A stretch of 64,000 nt of DNA from Microbacterium ulmi (GTDB lineage Bacteria > Actinomycetota > Actinomycetes > Actinomycetales > Microbacteriaceae). The DNA lies in assembly GCF_011759705.1 (NCBI RefSeq), contig NZ_JAAOZF010000001.1:2004146-2068145 (forward strand), read 5' to 3'. The translations under genes were made by a program, and so were the position numbers. Under the pieces are notes generated by a model. That model was not told the DNA's origin. It did no database searches and saw only the letters and a list, made by a program, of their open reading frames with translations. This document shows, in pieces, positions 1 to 8,111 of this stretch (the stretch's first letter is position 1; each line of letters opens with the position of its first letter).

Positions 1-319
1 TATCCTCCGGCACCGCCTCGACGACGAGGTCGCAGCCGGCGAAGGCCGCGGCATCCGTCGCCGTCTCGACGGCGGCTTCGAGCTCGCCGGCCGACCGGTC
101 GGTCGTGCCGCGCTCGACGGAGCGGCGCAGGCTCTCCCGGATGCGGGCGGCCGCGGCATCCGCCGACGCGGCATCGCGCTCGACGACCGTGACGCGCGAG
201 CCCGCGAGGGCGAAGGCGTGCGCGATGCCTGCGCCCATGCGCCCGCCGCCGAGCACGCCGACGTGCGCGGGGGCGGTGGAGGTGCGGGATGCCGCGACCG
301 CTGTCGAGACGTCGGTCAT
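1..319 (-). CDS. 3-hydroxyacyl-CoA dehydrogenase, N-terminal part (runs off window)
   Basis: Only the first 106 codons are present. They encode the NAD-binding Rossmann fold of the 3-hydroxyacyl-CoA dehydrogenase family: GVLGGGRMGAGIAHAFALAG near residues 21-40, then VVERDAASADAA, and a strand ending CDLVVEAVPED. The enzyme oxidises L-3-hydroxyacyl-CoA to 3-ketoacyl-CoA with NAD. The ATG (complement 317-319) overlaps the stop of the enoyl-CoA hydratase gene by ATGA, so the two are translationally coupled. As third gene after a PaaJ-like thiolase and a hydratase it is probably the PaaH-type enzyme of phenylacetate degradation; that pathway assignment is inference from neighbours. Confidence 0.85.
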   Translation of the reverse strand, partial: MTDVSTAVAASRTSTAPAHVGVLGGGRMGAGIAHAFALAGSRVTVVERDAASADAAAARIRESLRRSVERGTTDRSAGELEAAVETATDAAAFAGCDLVVEAVPED

Positions 320-1053
320 CGCTGTCTCCTCTCCAGGAACGCCGTCATGCGGCGCAGCTTCTCGGGGCTTTCGAACAGCTCGGCCTGCAGCTCGAGCTCG
401 ATCTCGGGGTGGGCTTCGGCGGGAGCGCCGAGCGCGGTCTTCGTGTGCTGCACGGCCCTCGCGTCGTTCGCGGCGATGCGGTCGGCGACGGCGTGGGCGG
501 CGGCCAGGATGTCGACGGGAGCATGCAGCGACGAGAGGAGCCCCCACTCGAGGGCCTCGTCGCCGTCGAGGATGCGGCCGGTGAGCAGCAGCTCGGCGGC
601 GCGGGCCTCGCCCACGATCCGCGGCAGCCGCCACGTCGCTCCCGCGGCCGCGAGGATGCCGAGGCCCGGCTCGGGGTTGCCGATCCGCACGCGCGGAGTG
701 CCGAGGCGGATGTCGGCGGCGTACGCGAGCTCGGCCCCGCCGCCCAGAGCGAAGCCGTCGATCGCCGCGACGACGGGCATCGGCAGGGCGTGGATGCGCC
801 GGAACGCGTGCGTGTTGATGCCGGCGCGGGCGTCGGAGGCGCGGCGGTCGCGCAGCTGCGCGATGTCGGCTCCCGCCGCGAAGACGCCGTCCGCGCCCGT
901 CAGGATGAGCGTCCGCGGCTCATCCTCGAGCTCGGCGCACAGCGTGTGGAGCGCGTCGACCGTCGCCTGGTCGATCGCATTGCGCACCTCGGGCCTGTTG
1001 AGCGTCGCGACGACGCGATCGGCGGAGCGCTCGACGAGGAGCACGTCGCTCAT
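316..1053 (-). CDS. enoyl-CoA hydratase/isomerase family protein
   Basis: A 245-residue crotonase-fold protein, normal length. It shows the oxyanion-hole segments FAAGADIAQL and GFALGGGAELAYAADIRL, and the catalytic-glutamate region GNPEPGLGILAAAGATWRL. It would hydrate or isomerise unsaturated acyl-CoA. Start ATG (complement 1051-1053) overlaps the thiolase stop as ATGA and its own stop overlaps the next start as ATGA, so three genes form a tight operon transcribed towards position 1. A PaaF or PaaG role fits the context; sequence alone does not separate the two. Confidence 0.9.
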   Translation of the reverse strand: MSDVLLVERSADRVVATLNRPEVRNAIDQATVDALHTLCAELEDEPRTLILTGADGVFAAGADIAQLRDRRASDARAGINTHAFRRIHALPMPVVAAIDGFALGGGAELAYAADIRLGTPRVRIGNPEPGLGILAAAGATWRLPRIVGEARAAELLLTGRILDGDEALEWGLLSSLHAPVDILAAAHAVADRIAANDARAVQHTKTALGAPAEAHPEIELELQAELFESPEKLRRMTAFLERRQR

Positions 1054-2246
1054 GCTGCGCCGTCCAGCCGCTCGAGGATCATCGCCGTCCCCTGGCCCAC
1101 CCCGACGCACATCGTCGCGAGCCCGTAGCGCACGCCCTCGCGCTCCATGCGGCCGAGGAGGGTGACGAGGATGCGGCATCCGCTGGATCCGAGGGGATGC
1201 CCCAGCGCGATCGCCCCGCCGTCGGCGTTGACGATCTCGGGGTCGAGGCCGAGCCGGCGCATCGAGGCGAGCGACTGCGACGCGAAGGCCTCGTTGAGCT
1301 CGACCGCGCCGAGGTCGGCGACCGTGAGTCCCGCCTTCGCGAGCGCCTTCTCGGTCGCAGGGACGGGCCCGAGCCCCATGATCTCGGGGGCGAGGGCGGC
1401 GCTCGCCGACGCGACGATGCGCGCGCGGGGGCGCAGGCCGTAGCGCTCGACGGCGTCGGCCGACGCCACGACGATCGCGGAGGCGCCGTCGTTGAGCGAG
1501 CTCGAGTTGCCCGCCGTGACGACCGTTCCGCCCGCGACGACGGGGCGCAGGCCGGCGAGGACCTCGAGCGACGTGTCGGCGCGGGGACCTTCGTCGACCG
1601 AGACGTCGCCGCGGGCCGTCGGCACGGAGACGATCTCGTCGGCGAAACGGCCGGCCTCGATCGCCGCGAGGGCGCGTCGGTGGCTGCGCAGGGCGAAGGC
1701 GTCGGCATCCTCCCGCGTGATGCCGTCGAGGCGCGCGACCTCCTCCGCCGTCTCCGGCATCGAGAAGGTGGCCTTGTCGCGAGCCGCCAGGCGGGGATTG
1801 GCGAAGCGCCAGCCGATCGACGTGTCGAAGGCGGCGCCCGGCTTGGCCCATGCCTTCTCGGGCTTGGCCTGCACCCAGGGTGCGCGGGTCATCGACTCGA
1901 CGCCGCCGGCGACGAAGAGGTCGCCGTCGCCCGCGCGGACGGCCTGCCCCGCGAAGGCGACCGCCGACATGCCGGATGCGCACAGGCGGTTGACCGTGAT
2001 GCCGGGGACGTGGTCGGGAAGGCCCGCGAGCAGCACGGCCATCCGTGCGACGTTGCGGTTGTCCTCGCCTGCCTGGTTGGCGGCGCCGAGCAGGACCTCG
2101 TCGACGGCGTCGCCGGGGATGCCGGCGCGCGCGACCGCCTCGCCCACGACGAGCGCGGCGAGGTCGTCGGGGCGCACGGAGGCGAGAGCGCCGCCGTAGC
2201 GCCCGACGGGGGTGCGCGCACCGCCGATCAGGTAGGCCTCGGACAT
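1050..2246 (-). CDS. paaJ: thiolase, 3-oxoadipyl-CoA thiolase-like
   Basis: A 398-residue thiolase, full length. Nucleophilic Cys89 lies in VNRLCASGMSAVAF; the C-terminal catalytic motifs NEAFASQSLA, GGAIALGHPLGSSGC and CVGVGQG are intact. Stretches such as LGAANQAGEDNRNVARMA and FDTSIGWRFANP resemble PaaJ/PcaF more than generic acetoacetyl-CoA thiolases, suggesting cleavage of 3-oxoadipyl-CoA to succinyl-CoA and acetyl-CoA. I chose the ATG of MSEAYLIGG because AGGAGG stands six bases before it; an ATG two codons earlier would touch that ribosome site. First gene of the operon, behind the 2303-2349 promoter/operator. The symbol is a best match; pcaF is the alternative. Confidence 0.85.
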   Translation of the reverse strand: MSEAYLIGGARTPVGRYGGALASVRPDDLAALVVGEAVARAGIPGDAVDEVLLGAANQAGEDNRNVARMAVLLAGLPDHVPGITVNRLCASGMSAVAFAGQAVRAGDGDLFVAGGVESMTRAPWVQAKPEKAWAKPGAAFDTSIGWRFANPRLAARDKATFSMPETAEEVARLDGITREDADAFALRSHRRALAAIEAGRFADEIVSVPTARGDVSVDEGPRADTSLEVLAGLRPVVAGGTVVTAGNSSSLNDGASAIVVASADAVERYGLRPRARIVASASAALAPEIMGLGPVPATEKALAKAGLTVADLGAVELNEAFASQSLASMRRLGLDPEIVNADGGAIALGHPLGSSGCRILVTLLGRMEREGVRYGLATMCVGVGQGTAMILERLDGAA

Positions 2247-2302
2247 CGTCATCCTCCTGGTCTCGTCGCACCTCTGTGTGCGGCAGGTCGTTCGGCCTAG
2301 CA

Positions 2303-2349
2303 ACTGACCGATCGTTCAGTAATACTACAGACTATGCCTCGAATGCCAA
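2303..2349 (-). promoter_or_regulatory. promoter and TetR-type operator of the thiolase operon
   Basis: On the minus strand, -35 TTGGCA (2344-2349) and -10 TAGTAT (2322-2327) are 16 bp apart. Directly downstream, over the expected transcription start, is the near-perfect 18-bp palindrome ACTGACCGATCGTTCAGT (2303-2320, one mismatched pair). This geometry suits repression by the divergent TetR protein. It resembles PaaR-type operators described in actinobacteria, from memory. A close relative lies at 5267-5284. Confidence 0.7.
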
Positions 2350-2401
2350 CCGCCGATCCCCTGCTGGGGGCCTTCGGCCATCATGATGCGAGACTGAGAG
2401 C

Positions 2402-3022
2402 ATGACCGCCACCGCTGCAGCCGCTCCGAGCGACGCCCCTGCACGGCGCGGACGCCCCGGATACGACCGCGCCGCGATCCTCGGGATCGCGGTCACGCTC
2501 TTCAACGAGCAGGGCTACGACGCGACCTCCGTCGCGGATCTCGCCGCGCGGCTCGGCGTGACGAAGTCCGCGCTGTACCACCACTTCAGCTCGCGGGACG
2601 AGCTTCTCGAGCAGGCGCTCGACGTGGCCCTCGGCGGACTCGAAGGCGTCCTGGCCGAGCCGGCGGCCACGGAGGGCACGCCGGCCGAACGGCTGGATGC
2701 CGTGCTCCGGGGCGCTGTCCGCGTGCTCGTCGACCGGCTCCCGTACGTGACGCTCCTGCTCCGCGTTCGAGGCAACAGCGACGTCGAGCGCGCGGCCCTC
2801 GCCCGGCGCCGCGCCTTCGACCAGGCCGTCACGACGCTCGTTCGGGAGGCTCAGGATGCCGGACTCGTCCGCCGCGACATCGACGGCGCCGTCACGACCC
2901 GCCTCGTCTTCGGCATGATCAACTCGCTCGTCGAGTGGTACCGCCCCGCGGGTGCCATCGACCGCGACCGGCTCACGCACGACATCGTGACGATCGCGCT
3001 CGACGGGATGCGCACGCGCTGA
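2402..3022 (+). CDS. TetR/AcrR family regulator, PaaR-like
   Basis: A 206-residue TetR protein. The N-terminal helix-turn-helix region is GRPGYDRAAILGIAVTLFNE followed by SVADLAARLGVTKSALYHHFSSRDELLEQAL (residues about 18-75); the rest is a helical ligand-binding domain. It is transcribed away from the thiolase operon across a 155-bp gap holding the palindrome at 2303-2320, so it is the obvious candidate repressor, with an aromatic acyl-CoA as likely ligand by analogy with PaaR. No clear Shine-Dalgarno precedes the ATG; GAGACT six bases upstream may be a weak -10 of a leaderless transcript. Confidence 0.88.
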   Translation: MTATAAAAPSDAPARRGRPGYDRAAILGIAVTLFNEQGYDATSVADLAARLGVTKSALYHHFSSRDELLEQALDVALGGLEGVLAEPAATEGTPAERLDAVLRGAVRVLVDRLPYVTLLLRVRGNSDVERAALARRRAFDQAVTTLVREAQDAGLVRRDIDGAVTTRLVFGMINSLVEWYRPAGAIDRDRLTHDIVTIALDGMRTR

Positions 3023-3043
3023 CACCGCAATGCGCCTGGGCCG

Positions 3044-3167
3044 CTGCCCTCCGCTCATGCGGCCGGAGCGGAACGACCCGGGGGCTGATCGAACTGCGGG
3101 CATGTCGAGATGCGGGGCTCCGGATGCTTTCCGGCTCGTTCTCTGCCCTCCGCTCATGCGGCCGGAG
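3044..3167. repeat. 25-bp direct repeat pair
   Basis: An identical 25-base word (starting CTGCCCTCCGCTC, ending GCGGCCGGAG) occurs at 3044-3068 and 3143-3167, 99 bp apart, in the gene-free stretch 3023-3506. The flanks are not alike, so only the word itself is duplicated. No function recognised. Confidence 0.85.
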
Positions 3168-3242
3168 AGTGCGATGTCGACCCCGGATCGTCGCGCGGGT
3201 GAGGAGCGATCAACCGCGGTCGGCTCAGCCCGTAGCGTGCCT

Positions 3243-3356
3243 GGATGCGTTGCGCCGGTTGCGTTGCGCCGGATGCGTTGTGCCGGATGCGTTGCGCCTG
3301 GATGCGTTGCGCCGGATGCGTTGCGCCTGGATGCGTTGCACCGGATGCCTTTCGCT
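3243..3356. repeat. tandem array of eight 14-15 bp units
   Basis: Eight head-to-tail units based on GGATGCGTTGCGCC, two with an extra T (units start at 3243, 3257, 3271, 3285, 3300, 3314, 3329, 3343). Divergence rises at the last unit (GGATGCCTTTCGCT). The unit is not a multiple of three and no credible protein spans it, so it is a noncoding minisatellite. The rest of the 3023-3506 gap shows no gene; part of it must hold the end of the minus-strand HNH transcript. Confidence 0.9.
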
Positions 3357-3506
3357 GGACGTGCTGCGCCTCCTTGCTCTTCGTTCGCCACTTTCCCGCT
3401 CCTGTGCGCGGAGAGCGCACTCCACCGTCGAGCCGTCGCGCGGCCGGAGCGGAGGCCCGCGTCGCGCTCGGACCGGTCTTTCGGGTTGTCGGTGTCGGAC
3501 GGGCGG

Positions 3507-5012
3507 TCATGCGGCAGCGAATCGTGTCGGGGACTTCGATGCGAGTCGTACCGGTTGTCCTGTCGTCCCGGTCGTCGGCTCGGGTGGGGCGTGCAGCCGG
3601 TAGGTGTCTGTGCTCGTCTCGGGATCGCGGTCTCGTGTGATTCGCCACCCTTGGTTGTGGAGGCGGAGGTGGCAGTTGCGGCAGAGGGGGACGCCGTCGT
3701 CGACATCGGTGTGGCCGTGAGCTTGTGACCAGTGGTCGATGTGGTGGTATTCGCACTGGGATGGCGGTGCAGTGCAAGAGGGCCAGAGGCATCCGCCGTC
3801 GCGGGCGGCGATCGCGATGCGCTGCCTGCGGGTGAACAGCCGTCGCTCCCGTCCCACGTCGAGCGGTCTGCCGGCGCTGTCGTGGACGACCGGCATCGCA
3901 CCGGCGTCGCAGAGGTACTTCTCCACGACACCCGCGGGCAGGGCCTGCCCGCCGTCCTCCACGTGACCGACCCCGGCAACTCGTGCCCGGCCGCGCGCGT
4001 CGATGCCGTTGATCGCGGTCGCCTCGACCAGGATCCGCACCCCGGGCTGGCGGTCGCCGAATGCCTGTCGTGGGTCGGCGGCCGCGCCGGTGCGCAGCAC
4101 CGCGACGATCGTGTCGTACTGCAACTGCTCGTTCGATCGCGAATCGGCCTCCGCCACGCAGTCGGCGCTCGTGGTGCGGTCGGTGCGGGGGATGGCGTCC
4201 GCGTCGACGAACCGAGGCCCGCGTCGTGGACGCAGCGCCGCCCGCAGGATCGTGTGCACCCATGCGGCGGCCTCGTCGTCGAACACGATGCGCGCATGAT
4301 GCTGACCCGACTCATCCACCCACGTCCGGAACGACCGGGTGGCGAACCGCTCCTCGAACCGCCGTGTGACGCCGACCGGATCGAGACGGTCGCGCGCGAT
4401 GCGCGCGTTCGCCCGCAACTCCTCGACCGGAGTCATCGCGGCCTCCGTGAGCAGCATCGTCACGGCCGCAGCCCACGCTGCGGGAAGGAACCCCGGATCC
4501 GCCTCCGGATACCGCTCCACCGGCGGCTCACCCAGGCCCGCGCGAATCGCCTCGAACTGCGTCGCCCCGATCTGCCCCGCCGACAACGCGTCTCTCAGCG
4601 GGCCGAGCCAGTCAGAGGGGACCGACTCCGCCCCGACGACGGCATCCGGGCTCTCGCCGGCACCGACGGGAGGCTCGACCAGGTCTTCGCCGGTCCGCAC
4701 GGCCCGGCGCACCTCACCCCGCGATCGCCCCGTGATGCTCTGCACGAGCGACGTGACTGTGCGATGTCCCCGACGCTGCGCCAGACCCTGGTAGCCCGCC
4801 GCCCGATCGGACCGGCGCGCGATCTCCGCAGACCCCGCCGCTACCACCAGATCGAGCACATTGCACGCCGCGGACGCATCGGCCAGCAGAGCCAGCACCT
4901 CCTCATCGCCCAGTGTCCCGACAGCCGCCGACACATCTGCACGAGCGATCACCGCCGCCACGCGCTCGACCGCGGCGAGGAGCCGCTCTGCGGGTGGACC
5001 GGACGACGTCAT
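3507..5012 (-). CDS. DUF222 / HNH endonuclease domain protein
   Basis: A 501-residue protein of the actinobacterial DUF222 (13E12 repeat) family. Residues 1 to about 370 are the helical DUF222 region. The C-terminal HNH domain has Cys pairs and histidines in CLWPSCTAPPSQCEYHHIDH and VPLCRNCHLRLHNQGW. It is predicted to be a zinc-binding nuclease; biological targets of this multicopy family are unknown. Start ATG (complement 5010-5012) lies six bases behind the -10 TAGATT, so the mRNA is probably leaderless. It stands alone. The family is often repeated in a genome and has been linked to mobile DNA, but no insertion ends are visible here. Confidence 0.88.
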   Translation of the reverse strand: MTSSGPPAERLLAAVERVAAVIARADVSAAVGTLGDEEVLALLADASAACNVLDLVVAAGSAEIARRSDRAAGYQGLAQRRGHRTVTSLVQSITGRSRGEVRRAVRTGEDLVEPPVGAGESPDAVVGAESVPSDWLGPLRDALSAGQIGATQFEAIRAGLGEPPVERYPEADPGFLPAAWAAAVTMLLTEAAMTPVEELRANARIARDRLDPVGVTRRFEERFATRSFRTWVDESGQHHARIVFDDEAAAWVHTILRAALRPRRGPRFVDADAIPRTDRTTSADCVAEADSRSNEQLQYDTIVAVLRTGAAADPRQAFGDRQPGVRILVEATAINGIDARGRARVAGVGHVEDGGQALPAGVVEKYLCDAGAMPVVHDSAGRPLDVGRERRLFTRRQRIAIAARDGGCLWPSCTAPPSQCEYHHIDHWSQAHGHTDVDDGVPLCRNCHLRLHNQGWRITRDRDPETSTDTYRLHAPPEPTTGTTGQPVRLASKSPTRFAAA

Positions 5013-5018
5013 AGAACA

Positions 5019-5024
5019 AATCTA
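5019..5024 (-). promoter_or_regulatory. -10 box of leaderless promoter, HNH gene
   Basis: TAGATT on the minus strand, six bases before the ATG ending at 5012, with no ribosome site between. Supports that start codon. Confidence 0.55.
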
Positions 5025-5266
5025 CGAAGGTCCACCGACATTCCGGGCTCGGTCAGCTCATCGCAGACCCACCCCCGGATCACGAAACGGTAACAGTGCC
5101 CCCCTCGCGGGTCCGGGCCGTGTCCGCACACGCGCGGGCTCGGTTTCACCGTCGAGCCGACCTCGAGGCGGGTCCGGCATGCGCGCGACTCCGAGGGGCG
5201 TGACTCGTGCCGCTCGCTCTGCTCTCTCGCTCAGCGAGGGGTGTCCTGCCGCGGATCCGGCATCCA

Positions 5267-5306
5267 GACCGTTCGTTCAGTAATCCCCACCCCTTCGGCG
5301 TATGCT
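5267..5306 (+). promoter_or_regulatory. AraC-gene promoter with second TetR-like operator
   Basis: GACCGTTCGTTCAGTAAT (5267-5284) matches 17 of 18 bases of the operator region at 2306-2323. It overlaps a weak -35 (TTCAGT, 5276-5281), 19 bp before the -10 TATGCT (5301-5306) and about 35 bp before the AraC start at 5340. The left palindrome half is poorer than in the 2303 site. The remainder of the 5013-5339 gap shows nothing else I can name. Confidence 0.55.
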
Positions 5307-5339
5307 GGGCGCGCACACGACGACGTGGAGGGATGCCCG

Positions 5340-6356
5340 ATGCCCGAGACGGTCCGGCTCCCGACCCTAGACGGCGTGATCGACCGGCGCTCCGTGCTCG
5401 ACACGCGGCCGCTCAAGGACGGCGAGCGGTTCGACGCGTGGACGGATGCCGTCAACAGCAGCTTCGTCCCCCTCGTCGCCGAGAGCTCGGACATCGACGC
5501 GCGGCGCCGGTTCACCGGCGCGATCGTCTCACAGCCGCTCGGGCGGGCCGCCGTGAGCACCGTCGCGGGGACGGCCGTCACCGTCAGCCGCAGCCGTCGC
5601 CAGATCGCGAAGGCCGACCCCGGTCACATCAAGCTCGGACTGCAGCTCGAGGGCTACAGCGTCATCGCTCAGGACGGCCGCGATGCGGCCCTCGCGCCCG
5701 GCGACTTCGCCCTCTACGACACGACCCGGCCGTACCGGCTCGACTTCGACGGCGCGTTCCGCCAGTTCGTCGTCATGTTCCCGCTCGACGCCCTGCGCCT
5801 CGAGCGCGGACAGTTCGCGTCGCTCACGGCGGTCCGCTTCTCGGGGCGGCAGGGGATCGGTGCGCTGGCGTCGAGCCTCCTGGGGGCCATGAGCCGGCAG
5901 CTCGACGACGGCGCGCTGGGCGGCGAGCTGCCTCTCTCGGATGCCGTCTTCGACCTCCTCACGGCGGCCATCGCCGATCGTCTCGGACCCGGCGTCGCCG
6001 ACGAGCAGGTCCGCCGTCGCGCCCTCCGCGCCCGCATCGAGAGCTTCATGGCGGATCGCATCGGCGACCCGCAGCTCACGGTCGCGCAGATCGCGGACGC
6101 CCACCACGTCTCGGTTCGCTACCTGCAGAAGCTCTTCGAGGAGCAGAACGAGACCGTGAGCGGCTGGATCCGCCACCGTCGTCTCGAGGAGAGCAGACGC
6201 CAGCTCGGCGCGGTCGTCGCCGTCGCGACGCCGATCTCGTCTGTCGCCGCCCAGTGGGGGTTCGCGGATGCCGCGGCCTTCGCCCGCGCCTTCCGCCAGG
6301 AGTACGGCGTGACCCCCAGCGAGTACCGCGCATCGAACGCCCACTCCGCGCACTGA
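5340..6356 (+). CDS. AraC family activator, FeaR-like
   Basis: A 338-residue regulator. The N-terminal part (about 1-220) resembles the AraC-binding-like sensor of FeaR-type proteins; the C-terminal part (about 230-335) has two helix-turn-helix motifs, LTVAQIADAHHVSVRYLQKLF and the second around VAAQWGFADAAAFARAFRQEYG. FeaR in enterobacteria activates amine oxidase and aldehyde dehydrogenase genes, which matches the genes downstream here. The ATG at 5340 was chosen over an upstream ATG at 5241 because GGAGGG lies seven bases before it. Its promoter carries a copy of the TetR-type operator, suggesting control by the PaaR-like repressor. Confidence 0.85.
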   Translation: MPETVRLPTLDGVIDRRSVLDTRPLKDGERFDAWTDAVNSSFVPLVAESSDIDARRRFTGAIVSQPLGRAAVSTVAGTAVTVSRSRRQIAKADPGHIKLGLQLEGYSVIAQDGRDAALAPGDFALYDTTRPYRLDFDGAFRQFVVMFPLDALRLERGQFASLTAVRFSGRQGIGALASSLLGAMSRQLDDGALGGELPLSDAVFDLLTAAIADRLGPGVADEQVRRRALRARIESFMADRIGDPQLTVAQIADAHHVSVRYLQKLFEEQNETVSGWIRHRRLEESRRQLGAVVAVATPISSVAAQWGFADAAAFARAFRQEYGVTPSEYRASNAHSAH

Positions 6357-6430
6357 TCCGGCGCTGAGCGCACCGAGCACACCCGCCGGCCGGACCGGCC
6401 GCACTGACCCTGCCGGACGCGCACGGCGCT

Positions 6431-6445
6431 GTGCACGACGTGCAC
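6431..6445. promoter_or_regulatory. 15-bp perfect palindrome upstream of aldehyde dehydrogenase
   Basis: GTGCACGACGTGCAC has perfect 6-bp arms around a 3-bp centre, in the 267-bp gap between the AraC gene and the aldehyde dehydrogenase. It is a candidate activator or repressor site. Confidence 0.4.
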
Positions 6446-6508
6446 GAACCGGCGCGCGGCGGGCTCGAACCCTCGCCTTCGCGCTGAGCGCGTGCCTACT
6501 CTCCTGGC

Positions 6509-6530
6509 GATGAGACGACGACGTCTCGTC
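6509..6530. promoter_or_regulatory. 22-bp imperfect palindrome upstream of aldehyde dehydrogenase
   Basis: Two 11-bp halves (GATGAGACGAC and GACGTCTCGTC) match at 9 of 11 paired positions, about 95 bp before the aldehyde dehydrogenase start. It could be an AraC/FeaR or TetR site; nothing in the sequence says which. Confidence 0.35.
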
Positions 6531-6623
6531 GGGCGACGCTCCGGCATCCGGCCAGGGAACCCTCTGGGGAGCGCGCCCTCACCGCCTCGCCATGCCGGAG
6601 GCACACGCCTTGGAGTCAGCCCC

Positions 6624-8033
6624 ATGACCACGACAGCCACGCTTCTCGAGACGGTCGGCGTCTCCGCCGACGAAGGCCGCGCGATCCCGGATGCCGCGAC
6701 CCGCGAGACGATCGGCTACGCGCCCGTCCACACGATCGCCGACCTCGACGCCGCGGTCGCTGCGGCCCGCGCGGCACAGCCCGCGTGGAACGCACTCGGG
6801 CACGCCGAGCGTTCGCGCATCCTCAACGAGATCGCGGACGACATCGAGGCCGACGCCGAAGAGCTCGCCGTCCTCCTCTCGCGCGAGCAGGGCAAGCCCC
6901 TCGACGGACCCAACGCGCGCTTCGAGGTCGGCGCGTGCGGCGTGTGGCTCCGCAACGCCGCCGACACCGTCCTCGAGCCCGAGGTCGTCTTCGAGGCGGG
7001 TGGCCAGCGCGCCGAGCTGCACTACGACGCGCTCGGCGTCGTGGGCGCCATCGGCCCGTGGAACTGGCCCATGATGATCGCCGTCTGGCAGATCGCGCCG
7101 TCGCTGCGCATGGGCAACGCGGTCGTCGTCAAGCCCAGCGAGTACACGCCGCTGTCGGTGCTCGCCCTCGTCGAGGTGTTCAACCGGCACCTGCCCGACG
7201 GCGTCCTCACGGCGATCTCGGGCGACCGCGAGGTCGGCGCCGCGATCGCCGGGCACTCCGGCTTCGACAAGATCATGTTCACGGGGTCGACGGCGACGGG
7301 GCGCAGGATCGTCGAGTCGTCGGCGAGCAACCTCGCGCGCCTCACGCTCGAGCTCGGCGGCAACGACGCCGGCATCGTGCTTCCGGGGACGGATGTCGCG
7401 GCCGTCGCCGAGACGCTGTTCTGGGGCATCTTCCTCAACACGGGCCAGACGTGCGCCGCGCTCAAGCGCCTCTATGTGCACGAGTCGCAGTACGAAGAGG
7501 TCGTCGAGACCCTCGCGCGCCTCGCGCAGGCGATGCCGATGGGACGCGGGCTGGACGCCGGGAACGTCCTCGGACCGCTGCAGAACGAGAAGCAGTTCGC
7601 CATCGTGAAGGGACTCGTCGACGACGCCCGCGCCCGCGGCGCACGCATCGTGACGGGCGGCGAGGCGGCCCCCGAGCTCGGCCCGCTGTTCTACCGCACG
7701 ACGGTCGTCGCCGACATCGAGGACGGCGCGCCCCTCGTCGACGAGGAGCAGTTCGGCCCCGTCATCCCCGTCATCCGTTACACCGATGTCGACGACGCGG
7801 TCCGCCGTGCCAACGCGTCGGCGCAGGGACTCGGCGCGTCGGTGTGGGGCAGCGACGTCGACGCCGCCGTCGAGGTCGCCAGGCGCATCGAGGCGGGAAC
7901 CGTATGGATCAACAACCACGGCGCCATCAACCCGTTCGTTCCGTTCGGCGGCACGAAGGCGTCGGGGTACGGCCACGAGTTCGGCGTGCACGGCCTGAAG
8001 GCCGTCGCCTCTCCCAAGGTCATCGCCCGCTGA
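6624..8033 (+). CDS. NAD(P)-dependent aldehyde dehydrogenase, FeaB/PAD-like
   Basis: A 469-residue aldehyde dehydrogenase with all core motifs: GPWNWPM (about 145-150), the cofactor loop FTGSTATGRRI (219-229), general base Glu243 in LELGGNDAG, nucleophile Cys277 in NTGQTCAALKR, and the C-terminal FGGTKASGYGHEFG. It oxidises aldehydes to acids. Between a FeaR-like regulator and an amine permease, with a copper amine oxidase nearby, the likely substrate is an arylacetaldehyde, giving phenylacetate-type acids; this is inference. The ATG at 6624 has GGAG nine bases upstream; the longer reading from 6492 adds an arginine-rich stretch unlike the family. Confidence 0.9.
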   Translation: MTTTATLLETVGVSADEGRAIPDAATRETIGYAPVHTIADLDAAVAAARAAQPAWNALGHAERSRILNEIADDIEADAEELAVLLSREQGKPLDGPNARFEVGACGVWLRNAADTVLEPEVVFEAGGQRAELHYDALGVVGAIGPWNWPMMIAVWQIAPSLRMGNAVVVKPSEYTPLSVLALVEVFNRHLPDGVLTAISGDREVGAAIAGHSGFDKIMFTGSTATGRRIVESSASNLARLTLELGGNDAGIVLPGTDVAAVAETLFWGIFLNTGQTCAALKRLYVHESQYEEVVETLARLAQAMPMGRGLDAGNVLGPLQNEKQFAIVKGLVDDARARGARIVTGGEAAPELGPLFYRTTVVADIEDGAPLVDEEQFGPVIPVIRYTDVDDAVRRANASAQGLGASVWGSDVDAAVEVARRIEAGTVWINNHGAINPFVPFGGTKASGYGHEFGVHGLKAVASPKVIAR

Positions 8034-8111
8034 CCACGCGCGGGCGACCGATCCCGATCCGGCGGCCGCCCGCATCCCCCCACGCACACCCGTTCCAGAA
8101 AGGGGCTCGTC

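Noticed and set aside
3243..3356. Possible CRISPR array
   Set aside because: Units abut directly with no spacers, are only 14-15 bp, and no cas genes are near.
3225..3425. Minus-strand 66-codon open frame across the tandem repeat
   Set aside because: It is only the translated repeat, and the unit length is not a multiple of three, so the frame is not maintained.
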